Positions 32,787 through 46,009 are shown, numbered from the stretch's first letter. The stretch is DNA of 64,000 bases from Chionoecetes opilio (GCA_016584305.1 JACEEZ010013541.1:42501-106500), one strand, 5' to 3'. Translations and numbers: made by a program. Notes: generated by a model not told the origin, from the letters alone.

Positions 32787-34860
32787 AAAAGAGAAAAAAA
32801 AGGGGGGGGGGGAAAAACAAAAAAAAAAAAAGAAAAAAGAAAAAAAAAAAAAAAAAACACCCAAAAACCCCAAACAAAAAACCCACCCACCAAAAAACCC
32901 CAAACAAACACAGAGAAAACAGATTACAGAAACAAGAGCACCAAACCACACCAAACCCACCACCAACCCCCCAACAAAAAAAAAAGAAAAGGAAAAAACC
33001 AAAAAACAAAAAACACAATAATTTTTTTAAATTTTTTGTTCATTTTTTTAAAATTTCATCATTTAAATAATTTTTTTCACAAAATCCCCTATTATGTTTG
33101 GAGTTGTTTTTTAAGGGGGAAATTTTATCTATATAGTAGAAAAAATTTAAAGGAAAAATAATTTTTTTTTTACCAAAACCCAAACCCCAAAACACACACA
33201 CACCAACCAACACCCCAAAAAAACACCCCAAAACAACCAAAAACACAACCCAAAAAACCCCCAAAAAACCCCCCACAAAACCCCAAACAAATTTGCCCCC
33301 ACGGGTTTTATTTTTCCCCCTGAAAAAAATTTATTTTTATTTTCGCGGGGCTGCCCAAAGGTGGTTGGTGCCATACTAAAAAAGGGGCCTGTATTTCAGT
33401 TATTTAAGTTAGAATTGGGCAGTTTTAAATAGACGGTTTAAATTGTTTTTTTTGTGCTTAATTTCAGAAAGACGCAAAGCACATCGAGCATTTCCTTAAA
33501 CTATTTTCCCGGGGGTGTTTTTGGGATTTGGGGCCGGGAAAAGCGGGGTCCTTCCTAAAAAGGGGGGGTTTAAAGCCCTAAAAAAAAAGAATTCCGTTTT
33601 TTTATTTTACCGTTTATTTTTTTGGGGGTTGTAGTGTTGGTCTTTCTAATCATAAATTTTCTTTCTGATAGTTCATTTTATTTTATTAAAAGTTGGGGAA
33701 AACTCTGTGTTCACCTAGGGCGCTTTTTTCCTTTTCCCCACAGGGGTTTTTTTTTTAGAAAAAGGAAAGGGCCAAAAAAAATGATACACAAAACCCACTT
33801 AGTTTCCGGGTTTAAAAGCGAAAAAATAAAAAAGGGTGGGGTGGGCCAATTTATTGGGGAGGTTTTTTATCCTCCCTCTTGAAAAATTTTTTAAAGACTA
33901 AAGGTAAAAAATAGAATTTTTATATTTTCCAAATTCATATTTTTATTGGATACTTGTTTTTTGAATGCATATAAAGTTTCCTTGAACAATGTTATTTTTT
34001 TATTAAAAAAAATTTTATCATATCTATTTGTTTTTTTGAAAAGCGGGCCAGTCACAGTTTTCCCCAAAGCCAAGTTTTTTCGTCCTTTAAAGGGGAAAAA
34101 AAGGGGAAAGATTGACAGCAAAACATTATATTCCAGCATTAACCAAAAATAACAATAATATTAAAGCTTCCCCGGTGGGGGGTAATACCTTGGATGGCAC
34201 GTGCAAAAATGTGATGTGAATGGCCTGAAATAGGGATTAAAAATAGTTTTATATAAAAACTAACCCCGGATTCTTGGTCAGCATGCCCGAGAACTAATAG
34301 GAACAATTTTTCAAGGTAATCGAAAATACCGATTTTTTCCATAATTTTCCAGGGGAAAATTAAGTATTTGGGAAAAAAAAAGAAAATTGGATATTTCCGA
34401 TTTTTTGGAAAATTTGTTCATTTTATTCTCGGCATGCTGCCCCACAAATTTTGGTTGTTTTTATATAAAACTATTTAAATCCCATATTCTACTTTGCGTA
34501 AGAGATTGTTGGTGAAAAGCGGACCAGGGGCGGGGCGCTAGACTGGTGAGGTCAGGGTTCCCAAGTTCTTTTGTCCCCCGTGGAAAAATTTTCCCCTCAG
34601 TGGTAAAAGATTACAGACGTTTTGCCCACCAAGCCCACCCTCTAGGGGGGAGTCCCTCAGGGAACCCCGGGGGCGCCATCAGTTTGTTCGCCCCTCACAT
34701 CAGCCATTCTTATTTTTTTTGCATCATGCTGCTTTTTTAAATTTTCTTCTTTGAAATTTTTCTGCTTCATGCTTCTTCATTCTTCATTAAAAATAATAAT
34801 AAAAATTTTTTCTTCCCCCGAGGTATACAGACAAGTTTTAATAACGTCCTTCTCGCTCTC
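31300..34860. other. Low-quality or homopolymer-degenerate sequence, no gene callable
   Basis: Runs of A, C, G and T of 4-20 bases follow one another with almost no normal-complexity sequence. ORFs here are lysine/proline/glycine/phenylalanine artefacts. Confidence 0.8.
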
Positions 34861-34869
34861 CTCGCTCGA

Positions 34870-35960
34870 TTTTAAACCCCTTGAGGCCCAAACGTAATTT
34901 CCTTGAAATTTTGGGGTACATTGGACATTTTTAGTAAATATAATAAAAATTTTTTTAGCTAAAAAACATGTTTGTTCCTTGTCCAACTTTTTGAAAATTT
35001 CGTTACTTTTCGAAATTGTATGGCTAAAAACGACAATTTTATATAGCCGGGAAAATCTGGGGTGAAGGGTTAAATAAGAAACTTAAAAATATGATTAAAA
35101 TGCTTTTTAGTAAATGAATGTTTTCCGCAAGGGTTAGTTCCATGATTTTTTACAAATACAGTATGTATATGATTTGTGTTTTAAATCTGACCCCTTTTAC
35201 CCTTACCCCGCTTAGGTCAGACCCAATCCCCTTTTTACCAATTTAATCCTAAATAAATATAATAGAATATAAAACAAAAAAACACCCTTTGGCCTAGTAG
35301 TATTGAAAAAAAAGGAAAAAATATTTTTGATTAAAATTTCCCTTTAAAAATGGGCCTCCGTGTTTTTCCTGCTTCCAACGGGGCTCACGGTATTCCCGCC
35401 ACGGGAACGCACTGTCGCAAGGGCTCAGGCCCCATCAGGAGGGGGTGGCGGAAATATTTTGAGGGTTTTCTGGGCGTTGAAAATTCCGCGTTTTTGTCAA
35501 AACGTTTTCCTATTTTACGCGAATTATTAGTTTTAGAAAAACTGTATAGAAGCAAAGCTATAAAGGTTGATGATTTATATCCAGTCTGAAACCCGAAATC
35601 ATTACTCATATAGTTTACGATAAATTATGTTTTTGTAAAAAGCGCAGAAGTGCTTTTTCTCGGTTTTTTAACTCAAAATGTTTTTACGGGCTATTATAAA
35701 GATCTTAACCAGTTCCATTTTTTTTTCTGTACTTTTTTTTACGAAGCCTCATAGTTTTTGAGTTTTTTAAAAAAAAAAAACATGATTTTTCAAAAAATAA
35801 TAAGGGACCCTTATTTTTTGATGAAAAATCTTGACATTTTAAATCTCATGAAATTCCCCCAAATGCTTTTGGCACGTGAAACAAATTGGGGTTGTTTTTG
35901 TGATAAAATTCAAATAAAACCCCTATTTCCCTATTTCCCCTTTGTACCCCTTTTAAAATA
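34870..35960 (+). repeat. Mangled copy of the 41864-42860 repeat
   Basis: taaaccccttgaggcccaaacg (34873), gaagggttaaataag (35065), ctttggcctagtagtattga (35286) and actgtcgcaagggctcaggc (35410) correspond in order to clean text at 41864, 42065, 42300 and 42430. The frame at 35350-35589 mirrors that at 42366-42647. This is a piggyBac-like MITE plus its flank, with consensus damage. Confidence 0.75.
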
Positions 35961-36321
35961 GACACAAAAAAAATAACCATCTACCCCTTTACTGAGTGCG
36001 CTGGTCTCCCCCCCCTTCCCTTCCCTTCCCTTCCCTTTTTCCCCTTTCCTCCCTTCCCCCCTTCCCTTCCCTTCCCTTCCTTTTCCCTTTTTCCCTTTTC
36101 CCCTTTCCCCCCTTTTCCAAGTTTTAAGTTTTTAAAAACCCGTCAGTGCTCGCCAAAAAAAATTAAAGGGACAGGTCTCTTCTCTCTCTCTCCTCCCCCC
36201 TCTTCCCCTCCTCTCCTCCCCCTCTCTCTCCCTCTCTCTCTTCTCTCCCCCCTCTCTTTTCTCTCTCTTCTCCCTCTCCCTCCCCTCTTTCCCCCCCTCT
36301 CTTTTTCCCTTTTCCTTTTTT

Positions 36322-36357
<36 letters not shown>

Positions 36358-37919
36358 CCCCCCACACACAAAACAGACACCCCCCACGCCCACCAACCAC
36401 CACCAGGGCGGAAGGAGAATTTTTTTTTTAGGAAAAAAGAAGAAAAAAATTTTTTTTTAATTAAAAGTTTTGGTTTTAAGAAAGTATTGGGAAATTTTGT
36501 TTACGGGCAAAAAAATTTTTTCCCTTTTTAAGTTTTTGGGGGTCCTGGCTAGGGGAATCGTTTAAAAAAGTGTATCTCGGGCAAGGTGGGTTAGTCCCCC
36601 TATCTACCGGACCCCCCACCAAAAATTTCCCTTTTAATTCTCCCGTTTCCCCCCCCCCCCCTTTTTCTTTTTTTCCTTCTTCTTGGGGGGTTTTTTTTTC
36701 CCCTTTTTTTTTTTCCCCCCTTTTTGGGGGGTTGGTTTTTACATTTTTTCCAAAAGGGGAAATTAAATCACAGTTGGGAAATTGTAGATTTGGGGTCACA
36801 GTGGGTTATTTTTGGGGGACCAAAATGGTTTTTAAAAAAAAAAAGTCAATTGCCAATATGATTTTCCCTTTTTTTTTGTCAAAAAAGAAAATAAAAAACC
36901 CCAAATTTAAAAAAAATTTTTTTATTTTAAAAAAGAATTTAATTTTTTAAAACATAAATAAATTTAAAAATTTAAAAAAAACATAACCATGGAAAAAAGG
37001 GTAGCAAAAGTTTACAAAAGAAAAAAATGAAAGAATTCTGTTTAATATAGATCCCTTTAAAATTAAAAAACCCTTTTGTTTACGGTTCTTTCCAGGCTTT
37101 TGGGGAAAGACCTTAAAGTTTTGATATGAAAAAAGGGTTTCCCGTTCATGGCAAAACGGCAGGAGCCAAGGTGGTTTTTTGTTTATTCTTTTGGGAAAAA
37201 ATTTGGGGTTTTTTTTTAAAACCCATTCCCCCAATTTTTTTAGAGTTTTTTTTTCTATAATGAACACTATATCTAAGTGGCATTTTCGTTCACTCTTAAA
37301 AAATGAAACGTTGTTTGGGTTTTTTTAGAGAATTGTTTTTTTTTTTTTTAAACCCCAATCCCAAAATTTTAATTTTTTTTTTTATAATTTGGAAAAACCT
37401 TTTTTAAAAATTTTTTTTTTAAAGGTTTTTTTGGGATTTCCCTTGGAAAATTTAAATTTTTTTTTAAAAAAATTTTAAAAATTTTTTTTGTTTAAATATT
37501 TAACAAAAAATTTGTTTGGGTTTCCTTAATAAGAATTTTTTTTTTTTCCTTTAAACTAAATTAATTTTTTTAATTTAATAACCAACTAGTTTCCTGGGTG
37601 TTAAAATATAATGAAATTTTTTTTCCCCGTAAAAAAAAAAGCTTTTTAACAACCCAAACAATTTTTTTTAATTTTTAAAAAAAAAATTTTTTATTTAAAT
37701 TTTTGAATTATTTTGAGGAAAAGGTAAAAGGGGTTTTTTATACAATAAAAGGGTTTTGGGGGTTTTTTTGTTAAAAAGGAGGTGGATTATTTAATTTTTT
37801 TTTTGTTTCCCGGGGGGAAATTGGTTTAAATTTTTTTAAAAATTTTTTGCTATTTTTGGAAAATTTTAAAAATTTTTAAAAACCACCTTTTACCCATTTC
37901 TAATTTTTTTTAATTTTTT

Positions 37920-37977
<58 letters not shown>

Positions 37978-39508
37978 CCCCCTTTTTTTTTTTCCCCTCC
38001 CTAATTTTAAAACCCATTTTCAAAAGGATTGCCTTTTTCAGGGGTAAAATTAAAAATTTACTAATTTACCATTTAATTTTACCTTCCTTCATATCCCCCC
38101 TCTCCATGCCCCCTCCCCCTTCCCCCCCCCTTTTTTTTTTTTTAAAAGCCCCTTTTTGGGGGGGGGGAAAAGGGGGGGGGGGGGGGGGGGGGCGGGGGGG
38201 GGGAAAAAGGGGGGGGGAAAAAAAAAATGGGGGAAAAAGGGGGGGGAAAAAGGGGGGGGGGAAAAAACTATTTTTTTAAAACCTTTGTTTTTACCCGGGG
38301 GCCTCTTGTCCCTCTCCACGGGTTTGGGGGGTTTGGCCCAAATTTTATAAATTTTTTTTTAAAGAAATCGTGGGGGAAAAAAGGGAAAAAAAAAGGGGGG
38401 GAAAAAAAAAAAAAAGAGGGAGAGGAAAAAATTTTGGGGAATTTTATTTTGGGTTGGTTTTTTAAAATTTTTTTTAATTTTTTTTGGTTGGAAAATCTTT
38501 TAATTTGGGGTTGGGGTTTTAAAATTTTTAAAGAAAACTGACCCCAGTTTTAAGGGCCCAATTTTCCCAGGGAAAATTTTTGATTTTAATTTTTTTAATA
38601 TTTTTTTTTTTCAAAAAAAAATTAAAAAGGGGGAAAATTTTTTTTTATTTTAAAATCGGGGTAAGTTTTCGGGAAAAAAATTCTGGGTTAAAATTTATTA
38701 ATGATCATATGGTTTTAATACTCATTTGGGAAAAAAATATTTTTAAAACAAATGCATTTTTTGGTTTTCCAAAATTTTTTTATTTTTAAAAAAATTTTTT
38801 TCTGCTTGTTTTTTTTTATTTTCAAATCTGGTTTTTTGTTTTAAAAAGGGAAAAAAAAAAAGGCATTTTCAAAATTTAAAAATTTTTTTTAATGATTTGA
38901 TTAAAATTGTTTCATTTCGGGGGTGTCAGAAATTATATTTTGTTAAATTTAAAATTTTTCCCCTTTTTCAATGCAATTTTTTTTTTAAAAAACCCTTGAA
39001 AAACTCTGCATAAAAAAAAATAGGTTTAGTTTTAACCAAAAAAAAAAAAATTTTTTTTTTTCTTTTAAATTTAAACCCCTTTTTTAAAAATGGGTTTAAA
39101 TTTTTTAAATAGTTTTAAAAATTGGGGCAAAATTCCCCAAAAAACCCCAAACCCCCACCCCCCACAAAACAACCCAAAACCCCTTAAAACCCAAATGCCC
39201 TTTTCCCCCCCCCTAAGGGAATGGCGGGGAGACCTACTCCCACACAATTTTGGAAAATTATATTAAAAAAAAAACCCCAAAAACCAAACAAAAAAAACAA
39301 AAAAAACCCCCCCCAAATTTTTTTAAAAAAAACCCCACCAAAAAAACAAAAAAACAAATAACAAAAAAAACAAACAAAAAACCCCCCCCAAAAAACCCCT
39401 TTTTCCCAAAAAAAAATTTTTTTTTCCCCCAAAAACAAGGAATTTTCCCCGGCCAAGGGGTTTTTTTCTCCCCCCCCCCCCATCAATTTTTTAAAACCAA
39501 ACCCAACC

Positions 39509-39541
<33 letters not shown>

Positions 39542-40955
39542 AAAAAATTTTTTTTTAAAAATTTTTTTTTCCCCCAAAAAAAAAAAGGGTCCTTTTCGAA
39601 GGAAGGGGGGGGAAAAAAAATTTTGTTTCCTTTTTTTTTATATTTCCCCAACCTTGGGAATCCAACGTTGGAAATAAAAAGGGGAAATAGCGGTTGGGTG
39701 GGTTTTTTTTTTAATGTTTGGGGGGGGGAAAAGCAAAAAAGGGGGGGGTTTTTTTTTTTGGGAAAATTTAAGGAAAAAAACCTCCCGGGAAAAAAAGGTC
39801 GTTTTTTTTGGGATGGGGGGTGGGTTTTTTCCCCCTTTTTTAAACCGCCCTTGGCCAAAAATACGCCACCATTAAATTAACTTTAGGAATTTTCCCCCAT
39901 TTTTTGAAATTTTTGATCAATTTGATGAAAATTTTTTTTTTCCCCCCTTTTTTCACCCCTTAACCCCCCCCCCCTTTTTACCCCCCCCCCCCCCCAACCC
40001 CCCCCCCCCCTTTTCCCCTTTCCCCCTCCCTTTCCCCTTACCCCCCCTTTTCCCCCTCCCTTTCCCCCCCCCCCCCTTTCCCCTCCCCCTTTTAAACCCC
40101 CTTCCCACCCCCCTTTTAAAAAATTTTTTTCCCCCCTTTTTTCCCCCTTTTTTTTTTTTTCCATCCCCCTTTTTCCCCCCCCCCCCCTTTTTTTCCCCCC
40201 CCCCCTTTTTTTAAAACCCCCCTTCCCCCCCCCTTTTTCCCCCTTTTTTTTTCACCCTTTTTTTTAAAAAATTTTTCCCCCCCCTTCCCCCCCCAAAAAA
40301 AATTTTTTACCCCCCCCCAAAATTTTTTGTTTTTTTCCCAAAACTTAAACCCCCCCCCCCTTTTTCCCCTGTTTAAAAAAAAAAGGGGAAAACCCCCCGG
40401 GGGAAAATTTAAAGGGAAAAAAGAGGGGAAAAAGGGAAAAGGAAGGGGAAGAAAAAGGGGGGGGAAAAAAAGAGGGGAGGAAAAGGGGGAAAAGGAGGGT
40501 TTGAAATAAAAAAGGGAAAAAGGGGGGAAAGGGGGAAAATTGGGAAGGGGGGAAAGGAGAGAGGGGGGAAAAGAGAGAGAGAGAGAAAAAGGGGAAAAAA
40601 GGCCAAAATAGGGGAAAAAAAGGGGAAATTTCCCCGGGGTGGGGAAAAGGGGGAAAAAGGGGAGGAAAGGAGAAAAACAGGGGGGAAAAAGGGGAGGGGA
40701 AGGAAAAAAGGGAAAAAAAAAAAGGAAGAAGGAATTTAAAAGGGGAAAAGGAGAAAAAAAGGGGGAAGGGGGGGGGAAAAAAAAAAAAAAAAAAGGAAAA
40801 AAATGGGAAAAAAAAGGGGGGAAAAAAAATGCAAAAATAGGAAGGTTTTAAGTTAAAGGGTTTTTTTTTTGGTTTTTCCCTTCCCCTTCCTCCCTCCTTC
40901 CATGACAGAGTAACCATCTCATCCACCCCGTTCCCTAAAAACCTCCTAAATTTTC
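35961..40955. other. Low-quality or homopolymer-degenerate sequence, no gene callable
   Basis: Homopolymer mosaic, including a poly(T) run near 37925-37978, CCCTT/CTCT-like runs at 36000-36350, and G/A or C/T mosaics at 38100-38450 and 39880-40860. No reliable feature. Normal sequence complexity returns near 40960. Confidence 0.8.
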
Positions 40956-41029
40956 CGCGGCATGGTTTTCGGGGGACACTTAAATTTGTGACCGAATCTG
41001 GGAGTTACAACGCTCTTTAGATTGCCAAA

Positions 41030-41270
41030 TGTTTTCAAGACGGCGCATTAAAGCAGTGTTTATGTGGCAGCGTAAGTTGATAATGTAATAAACTGTATTT
41101 TACAATTATCCACACACGAGCGGGTAGTAAGTACATCGGGGCCTCAGCGACTGCGCCTCCTCGACTGTTTACATCATGTGATTACTTGAACCAAATAACA
41201 GGGAAGCACAACACTGCCGCCCCGCTGTATTTACGTGCTCGGTAAGGAGAGAGAGGAGAAAAGAGGAGTG

Positions 41271-41324
<54 letters not shown>

Positions 41325-41530
41325 AGAGAGAAGAGAAAATGGCAGTTTATCCCGGCGACCAATGAAATACCGGTTTTATGTCGCGCTGTTGAACTGTGAA
41401 GACTATTTCGACTCGACACACCAGGGCAAGGGAAAATGAGAGAGAGAGAGAGAGAGAGAGTAGAAAGGGATGACAGGATAGGGCAAGATAGGGTGAAGTG
41501 TAGAAGGAAATAACACGGGAAGTTCAGGTA
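41030..41530. other. Clean sequence with (GA)n runs
   Basis: GA repeats at about 41275-41335 and 41435-41460 in otherwise unique sequence. No gene recognised. Confidence 0.7.
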
Positions 41531-41863
41531 AGGCAAGAAGGGCAAGTTAAAGTGTTGGGAAGAATTGGCATGAGTAAAAACAGGGTTGGGAGCAGAGAGG
41601 GGAAGGAAAAAGTTTGACCGGTAAAAAAGTAGCCACGAAAAGAATACGAATGAGGGAAGGGGAGTGAGGGAAGGAAAAGGAAAAAGAGAAAAAAATGAGG
41701 GATGACAAAAAATATGGTCAAGGTTATGTATGTGGAAAGATAGATTTGTATTTTCTGGTTCTATTTTGTCATCTTAAATAACTAACGTAAAAATACGATT
41801 GTGAAAATAGATGTTTTTAGTATTAAGTGAATGATTTTCGCAAAGGGTTGTATATCCATGACT

Positions 41864-42074
41864 TTAACCCCTTGAGGCCCAGAACGTAATTTCCATTGTA
41901 ATTTGGGTACCATTGGACGATTGTTAGTGAATATAAGTAATAATTTATAGCTATAACATGTTTAGTATCCTTGTCCACTAGCTAATTTGGTATATTCAGT
42001 TACTTTTCGTAATTTTATGGCTAACAACAGACAATTTTATATAGCCAAGGAAAGATCTGGGCGTGAAGGGTTAA
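41864..42074 (+). mobile_element. piggyBac-like MITE
   Basis: Begins TTAACCCCTTGAGGCCCAGA and ends gatctgggcgtgaagggTTAA. The last 18 bases are an imperfect inverted copy of the first, and both ends are TTAA, the duplicated target of piggyBac elements. It is 211 bp with no ORF. A damaged copy lies at 34873 and a truncated one at 9250. Sequence just left (41775-41866) and just right (42074-42160) of the element are direct repeats of each other. Confidence 0.75.
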
Positions 42075-42860
42075 ATAAGTAACTTAGAAATATGATAGTG
42101 AAATGCGTTTTTAGTATTAAGTGAATGTTTTCCGTCAAGGGCTTAGTATCCATGACTTTTACGAATACGAGTATAGTATATGATTGTGTTTTATCTCGAC
42201 CCTTTTATCCTTACCCCGCTTAGGTCATGACCCAATACCCGGTTTACGTCAATTATAAGTCTAAATCAATATAATAGAATATATAAACACAAAAACACCC
42301 TATTGGCCTAGTAGTATTGAAAAGAAAGGAAAAAAATACTTATTGATTTAATAATTTGCCTCTAAATGTGCTCTGCCGTGTTATTCCTGCTTCCTAACGC
42401 GGCTCACTGGTATTCCCGCCACTGTAACAGCACTGTCGCAAGGGCTCAGGCCGCCAGTCACGGAGCGCTGGCGGAAATATTTTTGATGGATTTCTGGGCC
42501 GCTGAAAATTACCGACGATTTTTGTCAAACACGTTTTCCTCATTTTACTGCGTAATTATTAGTCTTAGAGAACTGTATAGAAGCAAAGCTATGAAGGTTG
42601 ATGAGTTATATCCAGTGCTGCAATCCGTAATACATTATCTCATATAGTTTACGAGTAAATTAATGTTTTTGTAAAAAGCGCAAAAGTGCTATTTTCTCGG
42701 TTACTTGAACTCAATTTTTTTTTTACTAAAGCTCATTATAAAGATCTTAACTAGCTCCATCTTTTATGTTCTGTACTATTTTTACGAACGTCTCATAGTT
42801 TTTGAGTTATTTTACTGGTTACTTTACTTTTAGTAGACAGACAGTATTTTAAGGTGAGGG
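42075..42860 (+). repeat. Dispersed repeat flanking the MITE
   Basis: Shared with 35073-35800 over about 700 bp, including tattggcctagtagtattga, actgtcgcaagggctcaggc and tgtaaaaagcgcaaaagtgc. The 93-codon plus ORF at 42366-42647 has no recognised domain, but the frame is partly kept in the other copy. It may be a remnant of a larger element. Confidence 0.6.
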
Positions 42861-45240
42861 TATTTAAAAAGTTGACTTTAGCCTGTGCGAGCTTGGACAC
42901 GTTCCACATCTTTAGTGTGGACGTCTATTTCCTAGTACAGTATATATTATTTTAGAGCCAACAAAGCATTGAAGAGTTGCTTTTTATTACATAAAATATT
43001 GTTGTATATAAATTAACTGAGTAGTAACCTTTGTGGCCTCTAAGGACGATTATGGTGTGTATTGTTTGAGGAAATAAGTTATTACCGGTACAACAAAGGC
43101 TAAGGATTTGCCGAAGCCCTCGGGAATACGCTTGAAATATCAATGAAAACACGATGCCGCGAGAAAAATATATGTCATTGTACAGTTTTCATATAAAAGA
43201 ATTGCAGTTTTATCAAGTAATCGGCACCATTGAAATGTTTATTATTTTAACATCAAAAGGGACTGGCAAAAAAAAAAAAAAAAAAAAAAACTAGCTGCCA
43301 TCCCCTACCCTGCAGACAATAAGTATTTTTTTCTTCAAATGGAGATATTTTTTTTCTATAGTGGACTGTAGGCCTGGGAGGTTGTGATATATTTACAAAC
43401 AAAGCCTATAGCCTCTAGTTTTTAGCAAAGATGATTTTCTTACTTGTGAAAAACAAAATTGCCCACAGGCGCTACACCTATAGGCGCTACACCTATAGGC
43501 GCTACACCTATAGGCGCTACACCGATAGGCTCCAACGTAAAAAAAAACAAAAAAAAAACAGCTTGGCGTTGGTGATTACGGGTTAGCCTCTTATGAAAAA
43601 CCATTAAGTATTCCTACGCGAGTAATGTGAAGGGTTAAGTCATGGTTCCTTTGCTGATAAAGGAACCATGGCGACCATGTGTTTTATTGCCCACCAAGCT
43701 ACGTGTGAAATTACAATTATACTTAGGAATTTTTGGAACGAGTACTAAATGTATGTAAGGTACGTGAAAAAATAACTAGAAATAAAAAAAATAGTTAAAT
43801 GAATTTTTATATTACTATTGTGTATTATTTCTAGTGTACTATTATTAAAATCACTTTGTATATTACTGTATTGGACCTCACATATACTTCCCAATGCAAT
43901 TAAAAACTAAATAGTGCCAAACATAGAAAGCAAGACGGTATAATTGCTAGAAATAAAAACAAAATGTCTTGTATATTAATGTATTACTATTGAGGCTAGT
44001 AGTACCCCTCACTGTTATTCCCAAGGCTATTCCCAGCCAGGCATAAACACTACAGAAACTAAGACAGTATAGACGACCAAGTTAAATTCAAATACTCAGT
44101 AATTAAATAACCCTTAGATTACTCGGCCACTTCTCGCTTTTAAAAATTAGAATATCAGGAATATTCTATGCCATTCCTTTTAAGTTCTCGGACCCAGAAC
44201 GTATTTCCTAGATTTGGGGTACCTTCACCGATTTTTAGAACTGTAAGCAACTCTCTAGATAACCAGTACCTCACTCCACTACCTAGATAACCGTACAGTC
44301 GCCAACCTGCAGTCATGTCCCCAGCCCCAATAACCAAATCACTCTCACAACTGACCTTTTAGTCCACTGAAATATTTACACCTATTTAAAATTTTATATA
44401 TTTACTATATATACTAACAAAGAAATATCTCAAGCCCTTTTGTTTAAACTTTCCATATCCACATACCTAGCACGGTCAACACGTTCCCCAACGGCGCTCC
44501 ATTTTCAACTCAGCACACGCCGTCACACGCAAAACCCAACCAGGTAACCCTCAACATTTGCTTACATAGCTTAACGCCAACACCTGCACCCCTTTTGATA
44601 CACCAGATACGACACACCCCCCCACAGCCGGGCATCACGGCTCACGCAGCTCACTGTACCCCAAATGCTACTTACAGCATCAACAGGAATGGGCACAAAA
44701 AGACTCCAAATTTTTATTGGTGTGTGGACTATGCCACTGTCTTTTTTTTGGTATCATCCCTTTACCTCTTCCACTTTTCCATGTAATTGGTTTACCTTTG
44801 TTTAAATAGCTCTACTTTACACTGACATAACAGTAAATTTATAGAGTCACCGCAAAAGAATTATAGCACTACTTTTTATTGCCACTCTTCCAGCATAGCC
44901 CCTTTTCAGCTTTTATCTGTTCTGCAATATGACGTTCAATTTCGCTATTTTTGGGGACGACAGGGACGCACTCAGTAAATAAAAAAAATGTGTACCACTT
45001 GATAGAACTAAGTACTAAAGATGGGCACAAAATACAAGCTCTCCAGAACCTTTTAACTTTCCTGAATCTGGTGTAGAAAGTACCAGGACAGTAAAGTCGG
45101 GACAATTTTTGTTTCCGGGGGTTAATACTTACATTTCTACATCCATGATTTCAGGAAAGTTAGAAGGGGTCTATCTGGAGAGTCTGTGTCATTTTGTGTC
45201 TTATCTGTGTCATATTATGGCTATAAATGTAAGTATTAAC
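42861..45240. other. Unassigned AT-rich stretch with two small repeats
   Basis: No gene recognised. Notable items are four copies of the 15-bp unit ggcgctacacctata at 43468-43529 and a hairpin at 43641-43670. The minus ORF at 44869-45105 ends ..PKNSEIERHIAEQIKAEKG and has no domain I can name. Confidence 0.5.
43641..43670. other. 12-bp perfect stem-loop
   Basis: catggttccttt - gctgat - aaaggaaccatg. A 12-bp stem with a 6-base loop; no T-run follows, so it is not a terminator-like signal. Confidence 0.7.
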
Positions 45241-45249
45241 GCCACCACA

Positions 45250-45759
45250 CGTCTGTAAACGAACAAAAAGTGTAAAGAAAGGGAAAAGTGTAGAAGGGAA
45301 GGGAAAAAGGGAAGAAGGGAAGGGAGGAAGGAAGGGAAGAAGGAAAGGGATAAATGGAAGAAGGAAGGGAAAACGGGAAAAGGGAAGGGAAAAAGGGAAG
45401 AAGGGAAGAAGGAGAAGGGAAGGAAGAGAAAGGGAAAAACGGGAAGGAGGAAAGGGAAAAGGGAAGAAGAATGGGAAGAAAGGGGGGGAAGAAAGAAAGT
45501 GAAAGGGAAGAAGGAAGGGAAGAGAACTGTGAGAGGGAGGAAAAAGGGAAGAAGGGAACGAAATAAAGAAAGGAAGGGAAGAAAGGCAGGGAAAGAGGAA
45601 GGGAGTAGAGAAAGGGAATGTGAAAACTAAGAGACAAAGAAGAGCAAGGGAAAGGAAAGAAAACAATTAAACACATACAGAAAGACAAGGGAACGAGAAA
45701 GAGAAGAGAGGAGAGAGAGGAGAGAAGGAGAGAGAGAGAGAGGGGAGAGAGAAAGAGAA

Positions 45760-45790
<31 letters not shown>

Positions 45791-45793
45791 GAG

Positions 45794-45839
<46 letters not shown>

Positions 45840-45845
45840 AGATAC
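45250..45845. repeat. Purine-rich (GGAAGA/GGGAA) and (GA)n tract
   Basis: GGAAGAAGGGAAGGGAA-type low complexity at 45250-45640, then (GA)n at 45690-45832. ORFs on both strands are artefacts. Confidence 0.93.
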
Positions 45846-45899
45846 TTTGATCCTATCTAGACACTTTGCAAGTACCAACTACAAGGTTTTTGACTATAC

Positions 45900-46005
45900 A
45901 AAGCGCCACCAACAAACCAGGACGAATTTGGTGGACTCGAACCGCTGACCAAAGGCACAGGGACTCTGCAACACCAGTCCGTGATTCTACCAACCGCGCC
46001 ACCCT
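45900..46005 (-). mobile_element. Decayed tRNA-derived SINE
   Basis: On the minus strand, GGTGGCGCGGTTGGTAGAAT (A-box-like) is followed about 35 bases later by GCGGTTCGAGTCCACC (B-box), ending the tRNA-like part near 45930. The 5' GGTGG and 3' CCACC ends can pair as a partial acceptor. The middle does not form a convincing anticodon arm. Purine repeats flank it on both sides. Confidence 0.6.
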
Positions 46006-46009
46006 AGAG

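Noticed and set aside
34500..34700. Possible tRNA-like SINE (ggggcgctagactggtgaggtc..gggttcccaag)
   Set aside because: A- and B-box-like words are present but the sequence is in the damaged zone and does not fold; unsupported.
31300..40955. Dozens of ORFs up to 224 codons
   Set aside because: Lys/Pro/Gly/Phe-rich products of homopolymer mosaics in probably erroneous sequence.
43641..43670. Hairpin as a terminator or microRNA precursor
   Set aside because: A 12-bp stem is too short for a microRNA precursor and no T-run follows.
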